From NCBI GenBank assembly GCA_030704615.1, contig CM060734.1, positions 19,532,001-19,592,000 of the forward strand: 60,000 nt of DNA, given 5' to 3'. The position numbers and the translations under genes are program-made. A model generated the notes under the pieces. The model ran no database searches, had not been told where the DNA came from, and was given only the letters and a program-made list of their open reading frames with translations. The stretch comes from Takakia lepidozioides. Its lineage: Eukaryota > Streptophyta > Takakiopsida > Takakiales > Takakiaceae. Within the stretch, counting starts at the first letter, position 1. Each line of letters opens with the position of its first letter. Shown piece after piece: positions 36,888-48,089 of the stretch.

Positions 36888-39800
36888 CACTGGGAATGGA
36901 ATGGCAGGATCGGGCTGGCACGGTGATCCAGGAAGATGGATATGATCTGTGCTCTATACACACAAAGGAAGTTGATAAGGTTGAGCGACAGTTTGAGAAG
37001 GTGGGCAGGGCATTCTGTGAAAACGGGAAAACGGAGCCTGTCAATGAAATCAAGCAATGCGAGAGTGTGACACAATTTGAGAGACAGCGGAAAGAGCTGC
37101 TAAAAGAGGCTGAGCAAGTGACGGAGACAGAGGATCTGCGGATAAGAGGATATGAACCACAGCTGGATGAGGCGGCTTCACAACAAGAGAATAAACAGAA
37201 ACGAGAACAGTGGAGGAAAGAGGCTGAAGAAGAGGAGAGGAAGCTTGATCTGCAGATCAAGGTGCTCTAATGACATTTCATAACGTTTGTTTATCACAAG
37301 ATCGTTTTGTGGGAAGTTTGCTAATCCTGGTACTTATAACTAGCAAAGAAGGCCCATGACGGAGTAGCGCACTCTTGAACATAGATTGAACATGTCTAAA
37401 ATTAGGTGAATAAGCTATTCATCAAACCAGCAATGACAAGCCATCTGTTTTGGAGAGTTCTACCACAATAAACATTACCCACGGAGTCCGCTTTTGTAAA
37501 TCACCTTTAATGGCAAGGAGAGTACTCTGTCTTACAAAGCTTACATCGAACTACTTCGTTCACAAGAGGGATGCCTCATCTATCTTTCTTGTGTCCATTT
37601 GATTGCTGTCCCTTCTCTTTTATGCCCCAATCCGATCCTCTAGAACCCTCTCAGAGAAATGGTTTTCTTGAATAGCAAAAGATCTCCTCTACACATAGTG
37701 TGAAACTGAGTGCAGGAAGCACTGGACAGTCGGAAGGAGGACTTGAGACGGATGCATGAGGAAGAAGAGACTCTGGGTGAAGTTAAGAGGTCCCACATGC
37801 TACTTAGGCTGAAAGAAGAATCACAAAAAGAAGAGGAGACGATGATGAATGCTGAACGGATCACCATGTCAAGGAGAGTACAGAACAGAATAAAGATGGA
37901 GGAAGGAACTTTGATCAGGTTACTTCTGTGGCTGATGCTTTTGTACAAGGCTCTCATCTTCTGCACATCAACCAGATGGTAACTACCAAATAATCATAAT
38001 CAAACATGGCTACTTTACGTACCACCTACTGGACTCCACTGAGGTTCATGTAGGATTGGATCCCGAAAATCTTAATTCCTTCAAGCTATGGTGGTCTGTA
38101 TGCAGGGGAATGAGAATGCAGATGCTAATGAGAGTGACAGAGACAACAGACCCTGAGAAGTGTGTCTTCCAGGAGGAGGAGACAGTGATACTTGTCATTT
38201 CCATTTGAAGGGTGTCTAGGAGTTCTGCAACAGACATTTTTTAATGAATTTGCTTCTGTGGTCTCATTGCAGGAACAGTTAGAGGCCAAGGTTGAGGCTG
38301 ACCTAGCACTACAGAAAGAGCAGGTCGAAGGAGGAAAGTCACATGACACATATTTTCAAAGGGAATTTTCAGGCCAAAGACATGGGTGACCAGAGTCACC
38401 AGGAAGGGGTGAGGACAGTACAGAACAAGATCACAAGGAATTCCTTCAGTACTACTCCATGAAACCCCATTTGGATGAACGAGAGGCTTGCCCCAGACCA
38501 GACTTTCAGTGTGAACAAGAGCACTCTGCTACAAGCCACGCTGCAAGAAAAGAAGAGAATTCTGAGTTTGAATTTCATTTTCTTGTCACCAATGGGTCTG
38601 AGCCCCTCAGCAATAACCGATCAAGGGAGTCAGGCTGTGGTCAATTAAAGGAGAAAGGTGCTCAAGGGAGCGTGGAAGCATCGGAGGGAGAGATTATGAC
38701 CATGGCTCAAGAGTTCAAAACTGATCTCATGGAGGAGAAGTTGAGATTGAGACGAGAGATAATGGACAAAGTCGTGAAGCTAGTAACAAGTGTAGTAACG
38801 AGTGATATCATCAGTGAGAGTCTTAACGAGGCCCAGTCAATAAAGCCAGGTCAACTGGCTCGATCAATACAAAGGGTGATGGCAGAAGAGAGCAGACTTT
38901 GGCGGTGTGTACTTAGGGACGCAGTAGAAAAGTACCAGATGCAAGGTGTGTGCAGGAGTTGGCACTCTCTTCAAGCTTCTGATGCCTTCTTTTCCCTGCA
39001 GTTGTCTGTGTCATAGTCACACCCCTCATTGCTACAGTACCATGTTGTGTTCATCTGCCTCATGCATTTTAAACTCAATCAATTGAACGGTTAGATGAAT
39101 TCCTTCTTACAGGCAAATTTTGGTTCGACCACACTGAGCATGCATTCCTTATAGATAGAAATATGATACGTTGGCATGTTGAGCGCAGAGAATGCACATG
39201 AGACTGAAGAATGCCAGGAAGATAGTCGCTGGCAGGAAATGTAGAAACCGAGGGCATCATGACCATACTCCCAGGGAATCTTAATCGAATCCCTCATAGA
39301 GGCAAGAGATTCCAATCTGCTTTCTTGGCTGGTTTCGAGTCTGGTAAGGCTACCTTAGGATGGCCCCATTTGACATGGAAAAGCAGACTGAAAGATCAGC
39401 TATTCAGGGAAGCTCTCAGAAGATTGAGTTTAGTCAAGGGACAAGAGCGGTTGACACAACTACCTGGAAGTTCCTATTATACCACAAAGAGAAGAAGCTT
39501 TCAAAGGCTGAAGAGCAGTGGTGAAGTAGAAATCAGGGAGGACATCACTCCATCGGATAGAGACACCAAATGTCTGAAGTCATTGAATTCGACCGAAAAT
39601 GAACTGGAGATTGTCCATGGGTGCAATTCACAGGACTCCAAACCCAGCCAGGTCCATTCTACTCTAGGAATGAAGTTGATTCCCTGCTCAGGGGAGGGCT
39701 ATGAATTGGGGTCAACCAATTCAAGTGGCCAAGCAAGTCTAGAGGGAGTACAGTTGGATGGTGAAGGGCTGGACCTCTGGGCACATGACAAAGGTCACAG

Positions 39801-41894
39801 TGTGGAGGAGGTGGCAGATATCAAGCAGCCCGATGTAGAAGCAACTTGTCATGAGCCAAGACTACCAAATCCATATTTCTGTTTGCTAGACAGTACAACA
39901 AATCAAGCAGTTGTGCTCAAGATCATTGAGATAGAGAAATTCAACTTGCCAGAAAGCAAACCAGAAGCGCATGCAATAGCTGAGGATGGGAAAGTGTTTG
40001 ATGATAGGGCAGAAGAAAGAAGTCCCAAATCACGCCCAGTTCTGTTAACTTGTAGGTTTCAGGAGCCAAGAAGAAAGGATGTTGAACACAGCATCAAGCC
40101 AAGGAGGTGGCCTTATCAAGCAACAGATACTGATGTTGAAGTAAGGATGTTACAAGCTACTATAATGCAATCAGTTGAGGAGGACCAGTTGGGTGCCATG
40201 CTAGCTGAAACAGGCATTGAAATGTGTCATGAAAAGAAGACATTCTGGCAAAAGCTCAAATCTGGATGGCGGCGAAAAGAAAGATGCTCGGGCTTTGGAA
40301 GACTGGAACCAAGCTGTTCCGTTGGAAGGTCAACAATGACAGACTAGCTGAAAGTAAGCCAAGAAATCGACAAAAGAATTCACAGACTGAACAGAGCCTG
40401 AGCTCCGTTCTACAGGTTCCATCAACAGGCTCATGGTGGTCTTGTAAAAGTTCGAAGAGAATAAGAGAGAAATGTAAAGGAAGACGTGTGCCATTTAGTG
40501 GTTTGCAAGAAAACCAAAGTCTGGGCTCCAAGATTGGAGAGGCTACTATAGAAAATGAAGTCGAAACATCAAATCTAGAAATCCATGGAGTGGAGAGTGT
40601 CTGCAGGGAAATCGTTTCAGCAGGTGATTCAACTGTTTCCTACAGAAGTTTTAAACTCTTTCGAAAGAAGCCAGAAGGCATGTCTGTGAGAAGCATTCGT
40701 TTACAAGAGGATCAGAGTATGAGGACTGATATTCGAGACATCACTATAGAGATGAAAGAAGTAATGAAGTCAAAGCCAGCAATTCAAGGCTTGTGGGAGG
40801 CCCATAGTCAATTTGTCTCATGGGTGTTGTGGGGGGCAATGCAGATATTGGAGATGCCTTATCGCTTGATCAGTTCACTGTCTCATGGAGATAGGGTAAG
40901 AGAGCAAACAATTGGGCCAGATAGAGAGCCAGCTAAATTTGAAGGATCAGATGCTATAGCTGTAGTCATGATACCTTTGACAGAAGACCACCAGGGTAGC
41001 TACCTAGGAAGTGTTGGTAAGGTGGTGATGGTCGACAGAAGAAGGCTTGCTGAATTGAGAGAAGACAGTAAGGCAGTCAAGACAGTAGAGATAGGCAAGT
41101 GGCAAGGCGAGCACAAGGAGCCTTCATGGACAGGACGTAAGGACAAATCCTTGTTGGCAAGCCTTTTCTCTAGAAAATCAAGTTGCAGTAGAAATACCAG
41201 TTCCAGTTCTATTCAGTGCTTAGCAGGGGAAATTTGGGATGATGCACAAAGGTCAGAAGGAGAGATCCCTCTCTGTGGAGGCAGGGTTCTGCATAGAGCT
41301 TCCGATGTCCAACAGGATGTGGTGGCAACCAGCAGTTTGTTCAGGAGATTGAATGAATATGATGAAGCAGACATGGCTAAGGAATCCAATTTCTCATTTG
41401 GGAACTGGAGTGATGCTGTGTCTAGAGAGTCCACTGCCAGAGCCTCACTGGCTGATGCCACTTGCTCAAATGGGATTGTGGAGGCGATAAGTAGACGTCA
41501 CCTTCAGGTGGGATCTGGTGATCCAGGGTTGCGATGTTTGGTCTCTCATGAGGATGAGAGGCAGCAGGTTTGTTATGGGCCTCTGAGCCCCCGTGCTTTT
41601 GAAGTGGTTCAGACCAGCACCTCAAACCTCATCACCATTGACACAATCTCTGATGAAGATGCAAGGCGGCAGGTGTATTATGGCCCTCTGGCCCCCCGTG
41701 CTTTGGAAATGGTCGAGGGCAACACCTCAAACCTCATCACCATTGACGCAATCTCTGATGAAGATGCGAGGCAGGGTGTTTCTTTTGGCCCCCCGAGCCC
41801 CCATGCTCTGGAAGTGGTCAAGACCAACACCTCAAATCTCATTACAAGAGACATGATCACGCAGGAACTATTGGACTCGGATGGACATTGCTGA
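36888..41894 (+). CDS. Uncharacterised coiled-coil protein with C-terminal repeats
   Basis: Exons with good GT-AG borders and matching phases: 36888-37261, 37716-37918, 38106-38184, 38273-38323, 38450-38945, then a long last exon from about 39275 to the stop at 41894. The first exons give a highly charged coiled coil (QRKELLKEAEQVTE, KREQWRKEAEEEERKLDLQ, RKEDLRRMHEEEET). The long exon is Ser-, Glu- and Lys-rich and mostly without predicted fold. A short hydrophobic, Trp-rich patch lies in it (AHSQFVSWVLWGAMQILEMP, about 40800). Three 35-residue repeats close the protein. A frame change is needed between about 40266 and 40347, where two frames overlap; this is either a true frameshift or a sequence error. 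I recognise no family. The 5' end is not settled and may reach into the candidate gene at 34.1 kb. Confidence 0.6.
41565..41879 (+). repeat. Three tandem 105-bp (35-aa) coding repeats
   Basis: In the frame of the coiled-coil gene, the unit GPLSPRAFEVV...TSNLITIDTISDEDAR occurs three times in direct succession at a period of 105 bases. A fourth partial echo (VSHEDERQQ) lies just upstream. Constant positions include Y/F-G-P, S/A-P-R/H-A, E-V/M-V and NTSNLIT. The third unit drifts at its end (MITQELLDS) before the stop. The in-frame period and conservative changes support a translated repeat. Confidence 0.85.
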
Positions 41895-43846
41895 AAAAAT
41901 CAAGGCATGGCCACTGTCCACAATTTCAGCTGTCCAAACCTGGTTCTTGCAGTGACTAATGAGGGGCAGAAATGCCATGTAGTACCAATTTGTAAGTGGC
42001 TTGCACTGCTTTGTTAAGCAAGAAGAGCTAATTCTTGATTGGGGCTTACTTGAGGCTACATGAGGACTCTGCACAGCAGTTTCAACAGTGATCACAACGA
42101 ACAATAAGATCTGATTCTCCTGCAACTTGAGAAGACTCCTCTTGCCTTCCAAATAGAGTGCAAGAAGATTTGGATGTTCTGTCCACCAGAATTTATGGCA
42201 CATGTAAGCTGATTCCCCATTTCAATTACAGTATTTATGTCAGAGGTTTTCATATATGAGTTTAAGTGCCTGAGGATCGACCCCAGTGCACGCAGCATAC
42301 AGATGGCACAGGGGGGGGGGGGGGTATGCTCTTGGCTCTTGGTATGATTTTCCTGCTCCTTGTGGCCCAGGAGTTTGAAGGCCTTTACTTTCAAAAGTTT
42401 GAATTAGAATGAAGGAGCTTGGATAAAACAAAGTTGTCATGGATTTTTCCAAGCTGTTTGCTCCTCTGTGCTCACTGTGTGTAGGTTAGAAAATTATCTT
42501 TTTTCCTTTCTGTCTGAAATGTTCATGTCATGTGTGTTGCAGGGATGCGAGCAGTTGGGGTTTTCAGCTGAGGAGGAATAGAGTCTATCCGACAGTACCT
42601 GCATCAAGGACAGCACAGGCCTGGGGAATGTGCCTGAATCAAGTCACATCATTGGTAAATAATGTTTACACATTATTTCCTCTTAATCAGACCTTAGATA
42701 TTGGAGGAAAATGGCAATGAACTGTAGAGTCTTTATACTCCACAGTGTAAGGTCTCCAAATCTGATTCTTCAGGACCCACCATATCACAAAGCCTCTGGT
42801 ATCTTGAAGTGACGTCACTGGTCAATACCCTACCATAGGATATTTTGCGGTGCTTCGGCCTGCAGTTGTGCTTTCTTCCACTCTCTAAGACATCACCCCT
42901 CTGAATGGATACCTCCATAGTGCGAATGTACAATGTCATGTGTTAGCTTCTACCTTTCCATGGACTTCAATGCGTTGTGATTTGTCCTCCCTCAGTTACT
43001 CTGACACTTTCTTGAACCCTCTGCTGGATGGATAGTTCCTTGTCCATTAATCTGGAAAGGACGGGATAGGTATGGTGGCAGGAATGAGCTGAAAGAGGCA
43101 GGGATAGAGTGTGGGCACAAAATGATGCTGGACAGGACCAAGCTGAAGAGCATCCACAAGACACAATGATTGATAGCTACAAGAGACCTGCATGGCTTGA
43201 TGCCCGATTGGAGACTACTATAGTGAAAATAGTAGTCTGCAGTCAATTTCAAGAAAGAATCTTGCTCTTGCGTGCACTTTTGATCCCCTGCTTCCTACAG
43301 GCCAAAGTACTCGACCAGCTGACAGTATCCATCTATTCTGCCTGCTTCAATTCCAATTTGCATGAAAAATCTCTCCTGTGCACCAATGTGGAGCGCAGGA
43401 AAGTACAAAGACTCAGGCTTCCAAAGGAACCCTGCCCATCCATTTACACGGAATCGGCAATTGAGATCCAACATCAGACTTGTTCATGTGTCAGTTTTTC
43501 CGATACATTGTGGTCAAGATAAGGGTACAATCTCTCTCTGGTGTCTTAATACAACTCAAGGTACTGCTTACGCATGGGGAGGTCTAACTGACCACCAAGT
43601 ATATGCAATCAAGGGTGGAGATGAATTCGGCGAGATACCCCATGTTGCAGAAGGGGTGCAAGAAGAGGGTGTTTCGACCAGAAGAGGGCCATGACCCTTC
43701 AAAAAGAGTTTTCCAAGAGTCATAGCTTCTGAGTTCAAAGGACACTATATATTTCCATGGGATTTCCAGCCAGAATGTTTCACTCATTTGATGAAGACTT
43801 TTTCTCAGGATTGTGGAGCACTCTAGTCTGCATCTACCCTCTGGCA
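41895..43846. other. Intergenic region with a poly-G tract
   Basis: No supported gene. A run of about 14 G occurs at about 42311-42324. Around 42540 a cag acceptor is followed by a 13-codon frame ending in TAG, which might be a terminal exon but has no other support. Confidence 0.4.
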
Positions 43847-44010
43847 AAATCATTTTTTGCTACTGTAGAACTGATGATATGGCAGCTGATATTTTGACAA
43901 AGCCCCTTCCGAAACCCAAGCATTATGAGAAACTCTGAACACTTCAGTCAGCGACAGACAAAGTTGACCTGGCCTGGCCAAACTAGATTTTGAGTTCAAG
44001 TTTTTTGTTG
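43847..44010 (+). mobile_element. Ty1/copia RNase H C-terminal relic
   Basis: A short stretch reads CRTDDMAADILTKPLPKPKH followed by YEKL and a stop. This is the well-known end of copia RNase H (T-x-x-x-A-D-I-x-T-K-P-L-P). The following frame is broken (TLQSATDKVDL). No other copia domain or LTR is recognised nearby, so this is a small leftover. Confidence 0.7.
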
Positions 44011-44358
44011 TGGACTGGGTGGTGCAGTAGCTTTCTTCTACACCTATTGCCCAGCTCGAGTTGGTACTATCTGATTCTGGAGCTTCCTCCTTTGCGCAAG
44101 CTTGCCTTGTAATCGGCAATCAGTCTCCAGCTTGGGACTCCTTACCAAAAAACAAAAGATTTGCAGGTCCAGATCTTCATCATCTTTCTGGTAGTTTTTC
44201 AACATCGTAACTTTGTTGTCCGAGGGGCATCAAGGGTCTGCTCTTACAAGGCAGCGAAAAGAGTGTCCAGATAGCGCGATCATCTGAGTGGAATTGCTCG
44301 AGAGCAGAAAGTGATCACAACAACAAGTCAGAGTTTTGGTTCCTGAAGAATTGGAAAA

Positions 44359-44979
44359 ATGGAGAAGCCGGAGGACATCAAGGTGGAGAAGATTGTGGAT
44401 TTTCACATCAAGAGAGGGAGAGAAAGGGCGATAGTTGAAGAAGGAAAAGAGAAGCAACATGCGGCGTTGATGTTTCACGTGAACCACCGTCGCAGATGCG
44501 TATGCTACGCACCCCGCATGCCTCTTTACAGTTCTCTTTGGCCATTATACGGGCAAAGACGTCCTCACGAGCCCAAAGTACCCAAGAGGCACGATCATCG
44601 TCTCTTTGCATTGACAGGAATATGGAACTTTTCGGAGTTTAGATGGAAAACCATCGAAATACTTGAGTGTGACTTTGCAACAAAGGCGTGGAACCAGTTG
44701 GCCGCTATGCCTTATGATTTTCTCAGGGCTCATTTCAATGTTTCAGATTGGGACGTGATGAATGCACACTCATTTGAGGGTCGCATCTTCATTTGCAGGA
44801 AGGATGCCTGGCTGCAAGGCGCAATTTATGATATCGATAAGAAGACGTGGGACTTGGACTGGCGATTTCCCATTCAGCCAGGTGCTGTTGCCTGGTTCAG
44901 CGCCATCCCTCCCGTCGATCAGCAACTCGATCGGGTGCCTTGGGAGAAACATCTAAAACATTGCTTCACGCAGATTTGA
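44359..44979 (+). CDS. Kelch-like protein, probably partial
   Basis: This intact 206-codon frame has an N-terminal charged stretch. It then gives kelch-like units: ILECDFATKAWNQLAAMP (beta strand ending in a W-x-x-L turn), FEGRIFICRKDAWLQGAIYD and IYDIDKKTWDLDWRFP. These echo the G-x-x-Y/F...Y-D-x-x-x-x-x-W pattern of plant F-box/kelch proteins. No F-box is present, and the length covers only two or three blades. It may be a fragment of a larger F-box-kelch gene, or a diverged small one. Assignment is by pattern only. Confidence 0.45.
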   Translation: MEKPEDIKVEKIVDFHIKRGRERAIVEEGKEKQHAALMFHVNHRRRCVCYAPRMPLYSSLWPLYGQRRPHEPKVPKRHDHRLFALTGIWNFSEFRWKTIEILECDFATKAWNQLAAMPYDFLRAHFNVSDWDVMNAHSFEGRIFICRKDAWLQGAIYDIDKKTWDLDWRFPIQPGAVAWFSAIPPVDQQLDRVPWEKHLKHCFTQI

Positions 44980-46133
44980 CTTAGATTTGATTTCAAATCT
45001 CAAGTTTTGATGCTCATTACAACGGTAGCAATCTTACTCCTCCGCTATCTAACCATACAGGACATAATATTTCCTAGTACTGAGATGTAGTTGATGCGAG
45101 GTAGGTAGATCAGGGGGCTTATTACCCTTGGGAAAGGAGTAGGCACAAGATTTCAAGACTGATCAGATGCTTCAAAGGTTAGTACCTGCAGCATACTTAA
45201 CACATTTGAAGATTACAACGCCTTCCTACTTCTGGATGCCGGGAATGTTCTAGGGGAAGCTGGAACATCAGAATGGCCTTGGTTTAAACTGAAATTTTTT
45301 TATCTGTAAGTCCAGAAGTAAATCCCTTGTAGTTGTCCATCAGATGTACATCTAGAACACCATAAAAACACAATCACTGGAGTCCTTTGATGGAGGTTGA
45401 AATGCTAGATTCAAACCACAGCTTCTTGGCCGCGAGCTTGATATTATTAGAGATGGCTCGGCATGTACAGATTACACACAAAAGCAAGCTCAAAAAAATG
45501 TCTGCACTGCCAGAGAAAGGATGTGTCCCGATGGACGAAGAACCATCTACTGACCACGGGTTCAGCTGTCAATTAACTAGTGGATACACTATAACAGAAG
45601 CGCTGACAAGTAAGACTGTAAAGTGCATATATTCATATATATTCGATCTAGTTGTCCACTTCACGTTCTGAGCGACCCTCTGCATGTGATCATGCTTTCT
45701 CTTGAGTGATCGAATGCGTAGAAGCACCACAATTCTGGTTTAGACGTCGTCAACTATGTTTCAAGCAGCCTAAACAGTTCTTAAAGAAGCTTCCGGTTGA
45801 TTACACCTGAAGGAACCGCGACACCTGCACACATCACGAGCGCTTGTCACATCTCTCCCCATGTACAAATAATAAATCTGAAGAAAAGCTCTCCCTACGG
45901 AGGCTAACTATGTTGTTTCTGGGTTGAATAAAACATGGGTCATGTCGAACGGACCGAACACGAACCAAATGGAAACTCAAAAAATGTATCCAGGAGCGAG
46001 GCATCCACTAATCGATCGGCATGTCATCAATAGCAAAAAGAGAGAGAGAGAGAGAGAGCATTACAAGACAAATTCAACTTTCTTCATAAACGAAGCTAGG
46101 AAGGAGTGTAGCTGGAGAGACTAGTGAACGTAC
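44980..46133. other. Intergenic region
   Basis: No family-recognisable coding sequence. A GA microsatellite is at about 46039-46057. The second exon of the lipid-transfer gene should lie here on the minus strand, but I could not identify it with confidence. Confidence 0.4.
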
Positions 46134-46446
46134 CAGCACATTTGAAGCCGGGGGGCACATAGCGATGACATTTGTGCGGTAGAAGAAGGGCCGCCCGCAT
46201 ATTGATTCCACCGGGATAGGTTCCAGATCCTTGGACGTTCTTGCAGAGACAGGTCGCGCTCACAGACCTCACGACTTGGCAACATCCTACGGAGGGGAAT
46301 GGGGGGTTAGCGCCCGACACAGCCGTTAGACAGGGTAGGAGAGCGGCAAGAGTGTTACTGGGGCAAGTTGTTTGAGCTTCAACAATTGTTGTCAGTCCAA
46401 CAAGCACCAGAAGAAAAACTCCCAGGGTCCTGGCAGTGGGCGCCAT
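46134..46446 (-). CDS. Non-specific lipid-transfer protein (eight-cysteine), first exon
   Basis: This secreted lipid-binding protein has a signal peptide of about 24 residues (MAPTARTLGVFLLVLVGLTT..., cut after IVEA). The full eight-cysteine pattern follows: C-x-C spaced pair (TTCPSN, LLPCL), GCC, CLC, HKC and FKC. This is the 8CM fold of plant LTP/2S-albumin proteins. The sequence just after the last Cys reads GCTG/gtacgt on the minus strand, a strong donor where LTPG-type genes have their intron. I therefore end the exon at 46134 and expect a short Ser/Pro-rich second exon further left. Without splicing the frame would end at 46096 after TSLSSYTPS. Confidence 0.85.
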
Positions 46447-48089
46447 GGCCAGTTAGCCGAAGAGATACAGACACAGATAATCTGAAGGAGAGACAGATCC
46501 CCAACCAGACTCTACTCACCAAAGCATAGGTCTACGTACACAAAATGTGGGAGTTATATATATTGCAGACCTCTACTACGACGGCAGACGGAGGAGAGTG
46601 ATGAGGTCATTCAAAAGGGAACTAGTGATGCCGCGTGATCTCCTGTGCAGAGCACTCGTGCAGTAAAGGCTTGCACTGAATGCCATGCTCCTCATAAACT
46701 CCGATCATATTGGCCAACTCTGGCGCCCAACTGTTTTCAGATTCCTGCGCTAATGCACCACCCTCCTCGGATAGCAAAGTCCCTTTCTTTCCGAAAACTT
46801 TCACACACGGTTCCCGCCGTTACTTCAAATTTCATGTCTTAACTTCGACTCACTTTGGAATGAATCTTTCCTGCTAATTTTGGGTGCCCACCAACCCAGA
46901 GTGCAGTGGTCAGAAGGGTGCTTCCACGTTTGAGAACGTAATGCAAAACAGACTTATTAGTGAAGGATAACTGTGATGGGGTGTTGATGCTCGTTTGAAG
47001 GAGCATTTGGGGCGAAGAGTGTGCTGAAATCTTAGGAGGCTGCTTGTAAGAGCTGAAACTTGTATTGCCAAAGATCGCTGGGCTCAAGGGATGTTTCTTC
47101 ATGTGCATTGAAGACTCCAGGGAAAGAGAATACATAACATTAGAAAACTGATTAATGACGTTGCCGTCTGCAGCAGCATTGGTGCCGCCACAGTTGGAGA
47201 GTGGGGCCAGTCCATCATAAATTATAAATGGCCAAAACGAGTGGAAGTTGATGCACTGTGCCATGCTGCACCCACTCTCTCTCACTTCACATTTATGCTC
47301 TGCTTAGTCGCCACCTCACACACAACACACAACGCACAACCCACCTTGCATTATTTATTTTTGTAATACTGTTGTCTTACATGCCTATATCCCAACAGAA
47401 CTGGCAAGGAACTTTCACCACCCCTCCTCACTCCATTGAGGGTACACCTCTACCACATTTGATCCATGAAGATGAGCCCTGCAATACCTATGATGGGGCC
47501 TCCCACTTCTACTGGATTACCAAAATTTACAACTTTTCACCGTTGATTTTAGATATTATAATTCTAGCGACGACCGAAGGTCGGAAGCTAGTTTAGCGTA
47601 GAGCAGGAATAGGGTGCCAAAGTGCCACGTTTTCATCACCACGTCATCGTCGCCACGTTTCGTCGTCAAATTCTGTCGAGTCTGCCCGGACTGCCCGCCC
47701 AAAATACGCCAATAGAAATTGTCGCGCCAACGTTTTCGGAACTGCCCGAAATGCCCGAACTTGTCACTCGCAAGCGCTGCTGCTTCTTTCTCGCTCGCTG
47801 TCTTCGTTTGTGTTTGCATGTCTCTGTGCGCGTCTGCCTTGGTGCGCTAGGTGTGGTTGCTGAAATCATGGCTGGTCTGGAGGGATAGCACCAACAATGC
47901 AGGAGAAATTCACAACGAGGAGGAGAAGAAGCCTTTGGAGGGGGGGAGGTCACATTAATCTGAAAGTGAAGGGTCAGGTAATGGAAGCCCGTGGCATTTT
48001 TGTAGGGTTTGTTTCCCTGTTGGGCTTGAAGTCGTTAGAGAATGGCACTTCTGGGCACGTGAAGATGCTTTGTGCGGCAGGTAGTCTGA
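46447..48089. other. Intergenic region
   Basis: A 148-codon minus-strand frame (46839-47285) and some short frames occur but show no family features. The direct upstream stretch of the LTP gene (46447-46570) contains TATATATA at about 46556, at a plausible TATA distance from the LTP start on the minus strand. Confidence 0.35.

Noticed and set aside
46839-47285. 148-codon minus-strand frame
   Set aside because: No signal peptide, domain, splice context or family resemblance; length is within chance for this window.
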